This document shows, one piece after another, positions 47,288 to 62,473 of a stretch of DNA of 64,000 bases. Below the pieces are notes generated by a model that did not search any database, was not told the origin of the DNA, and saw nothing but the letters and a program-made list of their open reading frames with translations. A program made the position numbers and the translations under genes. The stretch is from an uncultured Lentisphaerota bacterium (lineage in GTDB: Bacteria > Verrucomicrobiota > Lentisphaeria > Oligosphaerales > CAITYL01). How positions within the stretch are numbered: the stretch's first letter is position 1; each line of letters begins with the position of its first letter. Location: assembly GCA_903921725.1 (NCBI GenBank), contig CAIXRA010000005.1, positions 46,933 to 110,932 of the forward strand, read 5' to 3'.

Positions 47288-49054
47288 ATGGCAAAGCAGA
47301 CCAAACAAGCCTCCTCCACCATTGTCGACCTCTCCAGCATCCAGACCATGGAGGAATTGCTGAGCGGAACCACGGCCAAGACCATCACCATCACCGCAGG
47401 TCAGGTCGTCGAGGGCACCGTCGCGAACAAGCTGGACAGCGACATCTACGTTGACATCGGCTTCAAGGCCGAGGGGCGCGTTCCGAAGGAGGAGCTTGGT
47501 GCGGACTGGGAGGCGATCAAGGTCGGCGACAAGATCCGCGTGTATGTGGAGATGGTGGAGGACGAGGAGAGCCTGCCGCGCATCAGCGTGCAGAAGGCGA
47601 AGCTCCAGGCTTCCTGGGAAAATCTTGTGACGAGCCATCCGGAAGGCAGCATCGTCAAGGGGCTCATCCGCCACCGCGTCAAGGGCGGCCTAATTGTGGA
47701 CGTCTGCGGCGTGGACGCGTTCCTGCCGGGTTCGCAGGTGGACATCGGCCCCGTGCGCGGGCTGGAGTCCTACGTGAACCAGACCTGCGACTTCAAGATC
47801 ATCAAAATCAATCCGGAACGCCGCAACATCGTGGTTTCCCGCCGCGAGCTGATCGAGGCGATGCGCGCCGAACAGCGCGCGACCCTGCTCACCGAGCTGA
47901 AGCCCAACGAGCTCCGCCGCGGCATGGTCAAGAACATCACCGATTTCGGCGCCTTCATCGACCTGAACGGGATCGACGGGCTGCTGCACATCACCGACAT
48001 GTCGTGGGGCCGGATCTCGCACCCGAGCGAGATGCTGAAGGTCGGCGACGAGGTCGAGGTGATGGTGCTGAGCGTCGATCACGAGCGCCAGCGCGTCTCC
48101 CTGGGCCTCAAGCAGAAGGAAGGCAACCCGTGGGACACGGTGGAGATCAAGTACCCGGCCAGCTCCCGCGTCAAGGGCAAGGTCGTCAACGTCATGCCGT
48201 ACGGCGCGTTCGTTGAGCTGGAAGAGGGGATCGAGGGGCTGATCCACGTCTCCGAGATGTCCTGGACCCGCAAGATCACCAAGGCCAGCGACGTGCTGAA
48301 GGTCGGTGACGAGGTCGAGGCCGTGGTGCTCGACATCCAGAAGGACGCCAAGAAGATTTCCCTCGGCCTGCGCCAGACCATGGAAAACCCGTGGGACGTG
48401 CTCGCCGGCACCTTCCCGCGCGGCACCCGCATCAAGGGCAAGGTCCGCAACCTGACTTCCTACGGCGCGTTCGTGCAGATCCAGGACGACATCGACGGAA
48501 TGATCCATGTCTCCGACATGTCCTGGACGCGCAAGGTGACCAACCCCGCCGAGGTCCTGCAGAAGGGCCAGGAAGTGGAGGCGGTCATCCTCGAGATCGA
48601 TCCGGGGCAGCAGCGCATCTCCTTGGGGATGAAGCAGCTGGTCGACGATCCGTGGACGAGCATCGAGCAGATCTTCCGCCTGGGCGACACGGTCGAGGGC
48701 AAGATCTCCAAGCTGGCCTCCTTCGGCGCCTTCGTCGAACTGAGCAACGGCATCGAGGGGCTGATTCATATTTCCCAGATCTCCGAGCAGCGCGTTGAGA
48801 AGGTCAAGGACGTGCTCACGGTGGGCGACGTCGTGAAGGCGCGCGTCCTGAAGATTGACGCCGAGGAGCGCCGCATCGGGCTGAGCCTGAAGGCTGCCGG
48901 CGACGAGGTGACGACGGAATCCAACCGTCCGGCTGGCTCCCCCGCCTCCCTCTCCGACCTGCGCCCGGGGCAGGCGATGGTGGATCTCGGCGACGTGTTT
49001 GACAACGCCATGGCGGAGAAGAACGCCGAGACGGAGTCCGACAAGGCCGGCTGA
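47288..49054 (+). CDS. rpsA: 30S ribosomal protein S1
   Basis: S1 binds mRNA and helps it onto the small ribosomal subunit. The 588-residue protein has six S1 RNA-binding domains, recognisable by starts such as GQVVEGTVANKLDSDIYV, RRGMVKNITDFGAFIDL, KGKVVNVMPYGAFVEL, KGKVRNLTSYGAFVQI and EGKISKLASFGAFVEL. The start is the ATG at 47288 (MAKQTKQASST), with AAGGAA upstream; the frame runs further upstream without homology. It lies directly before the tRNA-Thr/tuf unit. A 9-bp hairpin follows at 49078-49109. Confidence 0.97.
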   Translation: MAKQTKQASSTIVDLSSIQTMEELLSGTTAKTITITAGQVVEGTVANKLDSDIYVDIGFKAEGRVPKEELGADWEAIKVGDKIRVYVEMVEDEESLPRISVQKAKLQASWENLVTSHPEGSIVKGLIRHRVKGGLIVDVCGVDAFLPGSQVDIGPVRGLESYVNQTCDFKIIKINPERRNIVVSRRELIEAMRAEQRATLLTELKPNELRRGMVKNITDFGAFIDLNGIDGLLHITDMSWGRISHPSEMLKVGDEVEVMVLSVDHERQRVSLGLKQKEGNPWDTVEIKYPASSRVKGKVVNVMPYGAFVELEEGIEGLIHVSEMSWTRKITKASDVLKVGDEVEAVVLDIQKDAKKISLGLRQTMENPWDVLAGTFPRGTRIKGKVRNLTSYGAFVQIQDDIDGMIHVSDMSWTRKVTNPAEVLQKGQEVEAVILEIDPGQQRISLGMKQLVDDPWTSIEQIFRLGDTVEGKISKLASFGAFVELSNGIEGLIHISQISEQRVEKVKDVLTVGDVVKARVLKIDAEERRIGLSLKAAGDEVTTESNRPAGSPASLSDLRPGQAMVDLGDVFDNAMAEKNAETESDKAG

Positions 49055-49077
49055 GTGTTCGTTGTAATGACAGGTGG

Positions 49078-49109
49078 CCGCTCCCCTGACTGAAAAATAG
49101 GGGGAGCGG
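49078..49109 (+). terminator. Hairpin after rpsA
   Basis: CCGCTCCCC (49078-49086) pairs with GGGGAGCGG (49101-49109). There is no T-run behind it, so it may be a weak terminator or an mRNA end-stabilising structure. Confidence 0.5.
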
Positions 49110-49137
49110 TTGCAAAGCGCGGTGCGGCGGGTAAATT
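49110..49137 (+). promoter_or_regulatory. Probable sigma-70 promoter for tRNA-Thr and tuf
   Basis: TTGCAA (49110-49115), 16 bases, then TAAATT (49132-49137). The tRNA begins 16 bases after the -10 box, a normal distance for a stable RNA transcript. Confidence 0.55.
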
Positions 49138-49152
49138 ATCCGTTCGTCCTGT

Positions 49153-49228
<76 letters not shown>

Positions 49229-49314
49229 TTTTTAGCCCGCCGGCCACTTTTTCCAGGTTGGCTGCGGGCTGGTTTTCGTGCAAAGTAAGGCAAAGCGAAG
49301 AGGAGAAACGAACC

Positions 49315-50523
<1,209 letters not shown>

Positions 50524-50652
50524 CAATACCGTTCCTGGAAACAGGTGGCGGAAATGATCCCCGGAAGTTGCCAAGGACCAGCGCCAAGGCGGCTTTCGGG
50601 GAAGTTGCGTCTGAGTTTAGCCGAGATTTGACCACAGAAAGGGACGGGCTTC

Positions 50653-50805
50653 ATGCCGCGCGAACAGATTACAATGGCATGCACCGAGTGCAAGCGCCGC
50701 AACTACACGTCCACGAAGAACAAGCGGACGACGACCGGTCGCCTCGAGAAGAAGAAGTTCTGCGCCTTCGAGAAGAAGCACACGCTGCACCGCGAGACGA
50801 AGTAA
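50653..50805 (+). CDS. rpmG: 50S ribosomal protein L33
   Basis: A 50-residue protein, [19 protein letters not shown], ending [10 protein letters not shown], as in the family. L33 usually has two CxxC pairs that bind zinc; here the first (Cys10, Cys13) is complete, but the second reads Cys37-Ala-Phe-Glu40, so the fourth Cys is missing. It lies between tuf and tRNA-Trp, the usual place. Confidence 0.95.
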   Translation: MPREQITMACTECKRRNYTSTKNKRTTTGRLEKKKFCAFEKKHTLHRETK

Positions 50806-50857
50806 GGGGGCCGGCCGGGAGGTTCCCGGCGCCGGCAATGAATATCAAGTGTACCGC

Positions 50858-50933
50858 AGGTGAGTAGCTCAATTGGTAGAGCAGCGGTCTCCAAAACCGC
50901 AGGTCGCAGGTTCGATTCCTGTCTCACCTGCCA
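50858..50933 (+). tRNA. tRNA-Trp (anticodon CCA)
   Basis: A complete 76-base cloverleaf: AGGTGAG/CTCACCT acceptor stem, GCGGT/ACCGC anticodon stem with loop CTCCAAA, T-arm GCAGG TTCGATT CCTGT, and an encoded CCA. It precedes secE, the standard order. Confidence 0.97.
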
Positions 50934-50964
50934 ACTATTTGATCCGGGGTTTCCGGAGTAAACG

Positions 50965-51189
50965 GTGGATGCCATGCAGAATCCGATAACCGTCATCCGC
51001 GGCACGTATGAAAATGTCGTGGGCGAGCTCAAGAAGTGCACCTGGCCGACACGCCAGGAGCTGACGGAATCCACCCTCGTGGTGATTGTCAGCGTCCTGC
51101 TGCTGAGCTGCTACGTCTGGGGTCTGGATTCGCTGAGCAGCGCGCTCATCAAGGGGCTGACCCGGTTTGCCTCCATGCTGAACGGATGA
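50965..51189 (+). CDS. secE: Preprotein translocase subunit SecE
   Basis: A 74-residue SecE with one membrane helix (STLVVIVSVLLLSCYVWGLD), preceded by the conserved amphipathic helix ELKKCTWPTRQEL. I choose the GTG at 50965, six bases after GGAG; the ATG at 50974 is too far from that site. SecE stabilises SecY in the inner-membrane channel. Confidence 0.93.
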   Translation: MDAMQNPITVIRGTYENVVGELKKCTWPTRQELTESTLVVIVSVLLLSCYVWGLDSLSSALIKGLTRFASMLNG

Positions 51190-51241
51190 ACAACCATGCC
51201 TGCCGGTTTTCCGCCGGCGGCCTACGATTCGGGTGACGGCG

Positions 51242-51808
51242 ATGGCAGAGAACGATCAAGGACAATGGTTTGTGATTCAGACCCTCTCCGGACAGGAGTT
51301 CAAGGTCTGCGAAAACCTTCTCCGCCGGCGCAAGCAGGAGGCGGTCGAGGACGTGGTGTTTGACGCGAAGGTGCCGACGGAGCGCGTCTCCGAGGTTCGT
51401 CGCAACAAAAAGACCATGATGAACCGCAAGTTCTTTCCGGGCTACATCCTGGTACGTGCCCAGATTTACAATCCGGACGGGCGGCTGAACGACCGGGCCT
51501 GGTATTACATTCGGGAGACGCAAGGCGTAATCGGGTTCACCGGCGGCGCACCGGATCGTCCGGTATCGATTTCCAATCAGGAAGTCGACGCCATCCTGAA
51601 GCAGGCGGAACGGGGCGAGGACGCGCCGAAGCCGAAGATCAGCTTTACGCCCGGCGAGACGGTGACGATCAAGGACGGCGCCTTCGAGAACTTTGAGGGC
51701 ACGGTTGAAAGCGTGGACAACGAGCGCGGCAGGCTGAAGCTGGCCGTGACGATTTTTGGGCGCTCCACCCCCGTTGAAGTGGAGTATTGGCAGGTCGAAC
51801 GCGGCTGA
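51242..51808 (+). CDS. nusG: Transcription termination/antitermination protein NusG
   Basis: A 188-residue NusG with the N-terminal NGN domain (QWFVIQTLSGQEFKVCENL, KKTMMNRKFFPGYILV) and the C-terminal KOW motif (GETVTIKDGAFENFEGTVESV). NusG binds RNA polymerase and links it to ribosomal protein S10 or Rho. A GTG nine bases upstream is an alternative start. The gene follows secE as is normal. Confidence 0.96.
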   Translation: MAENDQGQWFVIQTLSGQEFKVCENLLRRRKQEAVEDVVFDAKVPTERVSEVRRNKKTMMNRKFFPGYILVRAQIYNPDGRLNDRAWYYIRETQGVIGFTGGAPDRPVSISNQEVDAILKQAERGEDAPKPKISFTPGETVTIKDGAFENFEGTVESVDNERGRLKLAVTIFGRSTPVEVEYWQVERG

Positions 51809-51903
51809 GTGGCCCGTCCGGTTGCGGAAACGCATAAAAACCAAGGCGATTTCTGGAAGAGGTCCTGCCACCTCGCACCAGAGGTTGTCGGAAATGAGGA
51901 AAA

Positions 51904-52332
51904 ATGGCGAAGAAGGTAACGGCACAGATCCGCCTGCAGATTCCTGCCGGCGCCGCCAACCCCGCACCCCCCGTGGGGCCTGCGTTGGGTCAGGCTGGCG
52001 TCAACATCATGGAATTCTGCAAGCAGTTCAATGCCGCGACCCAGGCCCAGTCCGGTTTGGTGATCCCTGTTGTGATCACCGTCTACCAAGACCGCTCCTT
52101 CACCTTCATCACGAAATCGCCGCCGGCCTCCATCCTTCTCAAGAAGATGGCGGGTCTGGCGTCCGGCGCGAAAGAGCCGGGACGCGAACGCGTGGGGAAA
52201 GTGACGCGCAAGCAGGTCGAAGAGATCGCCAACCTGAAGAAGGCGGACATGAACTGCCGGGATCTGGATGCCGCGGTGAAAGTTATCAGCGGTACGGCAA
52301 GAAGCATGGGAATTGAGGTGGTCGATGCGTAA
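51904..52332 (+). CDS. rplK: 50S ribosomal protein L11
   Basis: A 142-residue L11, starting [16 protein letters not shown], with the conserved [20 protein letters not shown] loop and a C-terminal 23S rRNA-binding domain ([25 protein letters not shown]). It ends eight bases inside the start of rplA, so translation of the two is probably coupled. Confidence 0.98.
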   Translation: MAKKVTAQIRLQIPAGAANPAPPVGPALGQAGVNIMEFCKQFNAATQAQSGLVIPVVITVYQDRSFTFITKSPPASILLKKMAGLASGAKEPGRERVGKVTRKQVEEIANLKKADMNCRDLDAAVKVISGTARSMGIEVVDA

Positions 52333-53023
52333 ACGGAGCAAGCTTTATAAAGCCCGTTTGGCGGCCATTGACACGCAGAAGACCTACCCGATCGCGGAAG
52401 GCATGTCGGCCATCAAGAAGATGCCGGCCTGCAAGTTCGATGAGACGGTTGAGATTGCCTGCCGCTTGGGCGTGGACACGAAGCAGTCGGACCAGGTGGT
52501 CCGCGGCGCCGTGAGCCTGCCCCACGGAACAGGCAAATCCATGCGGGTCGTGGTGATTGCCAGCGGCGATGCGGCGACGGCGGCCCAGGCTGCCGGGGCC
52601 GACCATGTCGGGTTCGAGGAATTGTTGGAACGCATCAAGGGCGGCTGGCTTGATTTTGACATCATGATCGCCACCCCGGCCGCGATGCAGAAGGTCAGGA
52701 CGTTGGGTAAGGTGCTGGGCCCCCGCGGGCTCATGCCGAACCCCAAGACGGGGACAGTGACCGACGACACGGCCCAGGCCGTGAAGGAGGCCAAGGCCGG
52801 CCGCGTGGAGTACCGCGCGGACAAGGGCGGCTGCGTTCACGTGCCAGTCGGCAAACTGTCGTTCCCGGCGGAGAAGCTGGCCGACAATGCAATGGCGGTG
52901 CTGCATGCGCTGATGCGCGCCCGGCCGGCGACGGCCAAGGGCGTCTATCTGCTGAGCGCCACCGCGAGCTCCACCATGAGCCCCGGCGTCCGACTGGACA
53001 TCCGGGAATTGGTAAAGGCATAA
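52325..53023 (+). CDS. rplA: 50S ribosomal protein L1
   Basis: A 232-residue L1, starting [17 protein letters not shown]. The motif [19 protein letters not shown] is invariant in L1 and visible here. L1 forms the stalk that moves E-site tRNA and often represses its own operon by binding the leader. The start lies within the last codons of rplK. Confidence 0.98.
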   Translation: MRKRSKLYKARLAAIDTQKTYPIAEGMSAIKKMPACKFDETVEIACRLGVDTKQSDQVVRGAVSLPHGTGKSMRVVVIASGDAATAAQAAGADHVGFEELLERIKGGWLDFDIMIATPAAMQKVRTLGKVLGPRGLMPNPKTGTVTDDTAQAVKEAKAGRVEYRADKGGCVHVPVGKLSFPAEKLADNAMAVLHALMRARPATAKGVYLLSATASSTMSPGVRLDIRELVKA

Positions 53024-53027
53024 CACC

Positions 53028-53552
53028 ATGAGAGCGGAAAAACAGCAACTCAGCAAGGATATCCAGTCGCTCCTGGGCAGCTCCAGCGGTGCGTTCCTGG
53101 TGTCCTATAAGGGCGCGACGGTGTCCGAATTCAGCGCGCTCCGCAAGGAACTGCGTGCCGGCGGCGCCGAGTGTCACGTGGTCCCGAATCGGATTCTGCG
53201 GAAAGCCGCGGCCGAACTGGGGCTTCATGAGCTGTCGGCGATGAAGGTGACGGGCGAGACCGCACTGGTTGCCGGCGGCAGCGATCCGGCCCGTACGGCC
53301 AAGCTCCTCAAGGCATACTTCAAGTCCCACAAGTCTCTGGCGTTCAAGGCTGGCCTTTTGGACAAGAAGATGCTACCCGCCTCCGACGTGGAGGCCCTGG
53401 CCGATCTGCCCTCGCGTGAAGTCCTGTTGTCCCAGATGCTGGGCACCATTCAGGGCGTGTCGCGGCAGTTGGTCACGGTGCTCAACGCCAAGGTGGCCAG
53501 TGTGTTGTATGTGTTGAAAGCCGTTGCGGAAAAGAAAGAAAAAGCAGCTTAA
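53028..53552 (+). CDS. rplJ: 50S ribosomal protein L10
   Basis: A 174-residue L10, starting MRAEKQQLSKDIQSLL, with FLVSYKGATVSEFSALRKEL and a C-terminal helix that carries L7/L12 dimers. It starts four bases after rplA, so there is no room for the long L10 leader seen in E. coli, and regulation must act elsewhere. Confidence 0.97.
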   Translation: MRAEKQQLSKDIQSLLGSSSGAFLVSYKGATVSEFSALRKELRAGGAECHVVPNRILRKAAAELGLHELSAMKVTGETALVAGGSDPARTAKLLKAYFKSHKSLAFKAGLLDKKMLPASDVEALADLPSREVLLSQMLGTIQGVSRQLVTVLNAKVASVLYVLKAVAEKKEKAA

Positions 53553-53570
53553 CATCGGAGGATGATGACA

Positions 53571-53969
53571 ATGAGCGAAGAAACCACGGTTACGGTTACC
53601 CCGGAGATGGAGCAGTTCATTTCCGCAATCGAGAAGATGACGGTCCTCGAGCTGTCCAAGCTCGTCAAGGCCCTCGAGCAGCGCCTTGGCGTCAGCGCCG
53701 CCGCCCCGGTGGCCGCCGCCGCCGCCGCCCCGGCTGCCGCCGCGAAGGCCGAAGAGAAGACTGAGTTCACGGTCGTTCTGGCCAGCGCCGGCGCGAGCAA
53801 GATCAACGTCATCAAGGAAGTGCGTGCGATCACCGGTCTGGGCCTGAAAGAAGCCAAGGATCTGGTGGACGGCGCCCCGAAGCCCGTCAAGGAAGGCGTT
53901 TCCAAGGCGGACGCGGAGAAGTTCAAGGCCCAGTTGGAGGCCGCTGGTGCCAAGGTTGAGTTGAAGTAA
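53571..53969 (+). CDS. rplL: 50S ribosomal protein L7/L12
   Basis: A 132-residue stalk protein. The N-terminal dimerisation domain ([16 protein letters not shown]) is joined by an alanine-rich hinge to the C-terminal domain ([29 protein letters not shown]). I choose the ATG at 53571, eight bases after GGAGG; the ATG at 53562 touches that site. Confidence 0.98.
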   Translation: MSEETTVTVTPEMEQFISAIEKMTVLELSKLVKALEQRLGVSAAAPVAAAAAAPAAAAKAEEKTEFTVVLASAGASKINVIKEVRAITGLGLKEAKDLVDGAPKPVKEGVSKADAEKFKAQLEAAGAKVELK

Positions 53970-54007
53970 TTCGCTTTCCCTTGACAACAGGCAGTCAAAT
54001 TCGGAAT

Positions 54008-54030
54008 CGGAGGCCCCCGACGGGCCTCCG
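54008..54030 (+). promoter_or_regulatory. Hairpin between rplL and rpoB
   Basis: CGGAGGCCC (54008-54016) pairs with GGGCCTCCG (54022-54030) around CCGAC, with GGAA/TTCC extending the stem. It is not followed by a T-run. By its place it may be an attenuator or RNase site like the one between these genes in E. coli. Confidence 0.55.
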
Positions 54031-54148
54031 GTTCCGCTTGCGTTGTTGGGGAGCTGGATAATTTTCATGCGCATCCGCGCTGGAGAGAGCCCGGTTCCCT
54101 GAAGTGGTTTCGAGGTTTCAGGCAGTGTGTGGCTGGACAGGGTGAATC

Positions 54149-58000
<3,852 letters not shown>

Positions 58001-58113
58001 CCGATTCCGGTGCCGGCGGGAGGCCGGCGGCGGAGGCCCCAAGCGGCTCCGCGGACGGCCTCCCCCAGCAAGACCGTTCCCGTTTGAACTGGTGCATTTT
58101 GGAGGGCATCCCC

Positions 58114-61100
58114 TTGGATAGCAGCGCTCTTAAGCAAGTTCTGGGCATTGAGGACACCGAGTCGGCGTGCCATGTCACGATCGGCATTTCCGCACCGGAG
58201 ACAATCCGGTCGTGGAGCCGCGGCGAGGTGAAAAATCCCGAAACCATCAACTACCGCACGTTCAAGCCGGAGAAGGGTGGTCTCTTCTGCGAGCGCATCT
58301 TCGGCCCGACGCGCGACTGGGAATGCAATTGCGGCAAGTACAAGCGCATCAAGCACAAGGGTGTGGTCTGCGACCGCTGCGGCGTCGAAGTCACCCACTC
58401 CCGCGTCCGCCGCGAGCGCATGGGCCACATCGAGCTGGCCGTCCCGGTCTCGCACGTCTGGTTCTTCAAGTGCATGCCGAGCCGCCTCGGCCTGATCCTC
58501 GACATGACCGTGCGCTCGATGGAGCGCGTGATCTACTATGAGGACTGGGTCATCACGAATCCCGGCGACACCAAGCTCCAGTACAAGCAGCTGCTGACCG
58601 ACGCCGAATACCGCGAAGCCCGCGAGATGTACGGCGATGCCTTCGAGGCCAGCATGGGCGCCGAGGCGATGCAGAGGCTGCTCGCCGACATCAACCTGCC
58701 CAAGCTCAACGTCGAGATGCAGAAGGAGATTGTCGAGACCAAGAGCAAGGCCAAGCGCAAGAAGATTGCCAAACGCCTGCGCCTGATCGAGGGGTTCATC
58801 AACCACAAGATGAAGCCGGAGTGGATGATCCTCACCGTGCTGCCCGTCATCCCGCCGGACCTGCGCCCGCTGGTCCCGCTCGAGGGCGGCCGTTTCGCCA
58901 CATCCGACCTGAACGACCTCTACCGCCGCGTCATCAACCGCAATAACCGCCTCAAGAACCTGCTGGCGATGAAGACGCCCGACGTCATCATCCGCAACGA
59001 GAAGCGCATGCTGCAGGAAGCGGTGGACGCCCTGATGGACAACGGCCGCCACGGCCGCCCCGTCACCGGTACCGGCAACCGCCCGCTCAAGTCCCTCAGC
59101 GACATGCTGAAGGGCAAGCAGGGCCGCTTCCGCCAGAATCTGCTGGGCAAGCGCGTGGACTATTCCGGCCGCTCGGTGATCGTCGTCGGCCCCGAGCTGC
59201 ACCTCAACCAGTGCGGCCTGCCGAAGGAGATGGCGCTCATCCTGTTCGAACCGTTCATCATCCGCCGCCTGCGCGACCGCGGCTACGTGCACACCGTGCG
59301 CGCCGCCAAGAAGATGATCGAGCGCCGGGTGCCGGTGGTGTGGGATATCCTGGACGAGGTCATCAAGGGTCACCCGATCCTCCTCAACCGCGCCCCGACG
59401 CTGCACCGCCTCTCCATCCAGGCATTCGATCCGATTCTGATCGAGGGCCAGGCGATCCAGCTGCACCCGCTCGTCTGCGCGGCCTACAACGCCGACTTTG
59501 ACGGCGACCAGATGGCCGTCCACGTCCCGCTGTCCTTCCAGGCCCAGCTGGAGGCGAAGCTGCTGATGCTGTCCACCAACAACATCTTCTCGCCCGCCAA
59601 CGGCAAGCCGCTGACCACCCCCAGCCAGGACATCACGCTGGGCTGCTACTACCTGACCTACTTCCCGAAGCCCAAGCCGGGGCAACCCCCCGCCCCAGCC
59701 GGGAAGCAGCTGAAGGCGTTCGGCGGCTACCATGATGTGCTCCGCGCCCTCGAGGTCGGCCAGATCATGCTCCACGACCTGATCAAGTACCGGAACCCCG
59801 ACTTCGGCGGAGCGAAGAAGCCGTATGGCGACCCCTCCAAGAAGTTCATCGAAACCACCGCCGGCCGCTGCATCTTCCAGGAAGTGTGGCCCGATGAGAT
59901 GGGGTTCATGAACGACACCATGGGCAAGAAGGGCCTGGGCTCGCTGGTCAAGATCTGCTACGATACCGTCGGCCGCGAGGGCACCGTCGTCGTACTCGAC
60001 AAGCTGAAGAGCCTCGGCTACTGCTACGCGACCAAGGCCGGTTTCTCCATCGGCATCAACGACATGATCATCCCGGCCGAGAAGCAGAAACGCATCGGCG
60101 ACGCGCTCGGGCAGGTCAAGGAAGTCAGCGACCAGCGCGAGCAGGGTGTCATCACCGAGCTCGAACGCTACAACAAGTGCATCGACATCTGGACGCAGAC
60201 CAACAACGAGTTGGCCGGCCTCCTTTTCCAGGTGTTGGAAGGCAACGAGGGCAAGGAAGAGATCAACCCGATCTACGCCATGCTCGACTCCGGCGCACGT
60301 GGTTCGAAGGACCAGGTCCGCCAGCTGGCCGGCATGCGCGGCCTGATGGCCAAGCCCTCCGGTGAAATCATCGAGCGCCCGATTCTCTCGAACTTCCGCG
60401 AGGGTCTGACCGTTCTCGAATACTTCATCTCGTCGCACGGCGCCCGCAAGGGTCTTGCCGACACCGCGCTGAAGACCGCCGACTCCGGCTACATGACCCG
60501 CAAGCTGGTGGATGTGGCGCAGGACGTGATCGCCACCGAGCGCGACTGCGGCACCGTCAACGGCATCTGGGTCAAGGCCATCGTCGAGGGCGATGATGAG
60601 CTGGTTCCGCTGAAGGACCGCATCTCCGGCCGCTTCAGCGTGGACGACATCCACGATCCGATCGGCGGCAAGCTGATCGTCGGTGCCGGCGATGAAATCA
60701 CGCCGGAACTCGCCGTCAAGATCGCCAAGGCCGACATCGACCGCGTCCACATCCGCTCCGTGCTCACCTGCGAAAGCAAGGTCGGCATCTGCGCCAAGTG
60801 CTACGGCCGCAACTTGGCCACCGGCCAACTGCCCGTCGACGGCGAACCGCTCGGCATCATCGCCGCGCAGTCAATCGGCGAACCCGGCACCCAGCTGACC
60901 ATGCGTACCTTCCATTATGGCGGTACCGCGTCCGCGACCTTCAAACAGCCGATGATCAAGGCCCGTACGGGCGGCGTCGTCCGCTTCGAGGAGGTCAACT
61001 TCGTGCAGCAGAAGGACGGCACGCTGGTCGTCCTGAACAAGAACGGCAGCGTCATTCTCGACAACGCCGACGGCGTCGAGGTCGAACGCTACGAACTGAT

Positions 61101-62289
61101 TCCCGGCTCGCAGATCAGCCGTAGCCAGGGGCAGGCCGTCAAGAAGGGCGAGATCTTCGTCCGCTGGGATCCGTACAACATCCCCATCATCACCCGCACC
61201 GCCGGCAAAATCGAATTCCACGATCTCGTGGAAGGCGTGACGCTGAAGCGCGAGATCAACCCGAACACCGGCAACGAGGAGTTCACCGTCCTTGAGCACC
61301 GTGAAGACCTGCACCCGCAGCTCATGATCAAGGATGCGTCCGGCGAGATTGCGGACCACTACAGCCTGCCCGGCGGCGCCCATATCATGGTCAAGCAGGG
61401 CCAGTCAATGGAGTTGGGCGATATTCTTGCCCGTACCCCCCGCCAGTCCATCCGTACCAAGGACATCACCGGCGGCCTGCCGCGCGTGGCCGAGCTGTTC
61501 GAAGCCCGCCGCCCGAAGGAAGCCGCCGAGATCGCCCGCATCGACGGTGTCGTGGAGTTCGGAAAGATCGCCCGCGGCCGCCGCACGGTCATCATCCGCG
61601 ACCCGGAAAACGACCAGATGGAGGAGCACGTCATCCCGGCCGGCAAGCGCGTGGTCGTCTTCAACGGCGACTTCGTCCGCAAGGGCCAGCCGCTGACCGA
61701 CGGTTCCGTCGTGCCCCAGGAAATTCTTGAAGTCTGCGGACCGCAGGATCTTCAGGAATACCTGGTCAACGAGGTTCAGGAAGTGTACCGACTTCAGGGC
61801 GTTGAAATCAATGACAAGCACATTGAGATCATCGTCCGCCAGATGATGCGCAAGGTGCGCATCACCGAGCCGGGCACCACCCGTTTCCTCTACGGCGAAG
61901 CGGTCGACCGCCACGCCTTCCTGGAGGAGAACTCCAAGGTCATCGCCGAGGGCGGCCAGCCCGCCGAGGCGCAGCCGATCCTCATGGGCATCACCAAGGC
62001 CTCGCTCGAGACGGACAGCTTCATCTCGGCCGCGTCGTTCCAGGACACCACGCGTGTCCTGACCGAAGCCGCCACGCTGGGGCTCACCGACGTTCTGCGC
62101 GGGTTCAAGGAAAATGTGATCATGGGTCACCTCATCCCGGCCGGCACGGGCTATCCCGACGTGCTCCAGGTCGAGCTGACCAAGGTCGGCGAGGAAATCA
62201 AGCCGGACATCGACACGGAACGCCCCGAAGCCCTGGACCGCAAGGCGGAAGACGCCAAGGCCAAGGCCAAGGTGCTCCTCGGCCTGTAA
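58114..62289 (+). CDS. rpoC: DNA-directed RNA polymerase subunit beta'
   Basis: A 1391-residue beta' subunit with the N-terminal zinc ribbon (CNCGKYKR...VVCDRCG), [20 protein letters not shown], the catalytic [15 protein letters not shown] (three Asp holding Mg) and the second zinc site [14 protein letters not shown] choose TTG 58114 as start because GGAGGG ends seven bases before it; a TTG at 58084 would add ten unrelated residues without a ribosome site. It ends the operon; a terminator follows at 62315. Confidence 0.97.
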   Translation: MDSSALKQVLGIEDTESACHVTIGISAPETIRSWSRGEVKNPETINYRTFKPEKGGLFCERIFGPTRDWECNCGKYKRIKHKGVVCDRCGVEVTHSRVRRERMGHIELAVPVSHVWFFKCMPSRLGLILDMTVRSMERVIYYEDWVITNPGDTKLQYKQLLTDAEYREAREMYGDAFEASMGAEAMQRLLADINLPKLNVEMQKEIVETKSKAKRKKIAKRLRLIEGFINHKMKPEWMILTVLPVIPPDLRPLVPLEGGRFATSDLNDLYRRVINRNNRLKNLLAMKTPDVIIRNEKRMLQEAVDALMDNGRHGRPVTGTGNRPLKSLSDMLKGKQGRFRQNLLGKRVDYSGRSVIVVGPELHLNQCGLPKEMALILFEPFIIRRLRDRGYVHTVRAAKKMIERRVPVVWDILDEVIKGHPILLNRAPTLHRLSIQAFDPILIEGQAIQLHPLVCAAYNADFDGDQMAVHVPLSFQAQLEAKLLMLSTNNIFSPANGKPLTTPSQDITLGCYYLTYFPKPKPGQPPAPAGKQLKAFGGYHDVLRALEVGQIMLHDLIKYRNPDFGGAKKPYGDPSKKFIETTAGRCIFQEVWPDEMGFMNDTMGKKGLGSLVKICYDTVGREGTVVVLDKLKSLGYCYATKAGFSIGINDMIIPAEKQKRIGDALGQVKEVSDQREQGVITELERYNKCIDIWTQTNNELAGLLFQVLEGNEGKEEINPIYAMLDSGARGSKDQVRQLAGMRGLMAKPSGEIIERPILSNFREGLTVLEYFISSHGARKGLADTALKTADSGYMTRKLVDVAQDVIATERDCGTVNGIWVKAIVEGDDELVPLKDRISGRFSVDDIHDPIGGKLIVGAGDEITPELAVKIAKADIDRVHIRSVLTCESKVGICAKCYGRNLATGQLPVDGEPLGIIAAQSIGEPGTQLTMRTFHYGGTASATFKQPMIKARTGGVVRFEEVNFVQQKDGTLVVLNKNGSVILDNADGVEVERYELIPGSQISRSQGQAVKKGEIFVRWDPYNIPIITRTAGKIEFHDLVEGVTLKREINPNTGNEEFTVLEHREDLHPQLMIKDASGEIADHYSLPGGAHIMVKQGQSMELGDILARTPRQSIRTKDITGGLPRVAELFEARRPKEAAEIARIDGVVEFGKIARGRRTVIIRDPENDQMEEHVIPAGKRVVVFNGDFVRKGQPLTDGSVVPQEILEVCGPQDLQEYLVNEVQEVYRLQGVEINDKHIEIIVRQMMRKVRITEPGTTRFLYGEAVDRHAFLEENSKVIAEGGQPAEAQPILMGITKASLETDSFISAASFQDTTRVLTEAATLGLTDVLRGFKENVIMGHLIPAGTGYPDVLQVELTKVGEEIKPDIDTERPEALDRKAEDAKAKAKVLLGL

Positions 62290-62314
62290 GGCTCATCCAA
62301 TACACAAACGCAAC

Positions 62315-62348
62315 AACGGCCCCCGCCCGAAACGGCAGGGGCCGTTTT
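62315..62348 (+). terminator. Rho-independent terminator of the rpoBC operon
   Basis: AACGGCCCC-CGCC, loop, GGCA-GGGGCCGTT and then TTGT, 26 bases after the rpoC stop. The stem is long and GC-rich. Confidence 0.85.
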
Positions 62349-62473
62349 GTATTTCGGAAACAGGCGTTTCCCGCCGAGGCTCGGCTCCACGGGAGGGCGG
62401 GCATCCTGCCCGGCGCAGCCGGACACGGGAAACCGCCGCATCCTGAAATCACCCGTTATGACGTCACTCCACT

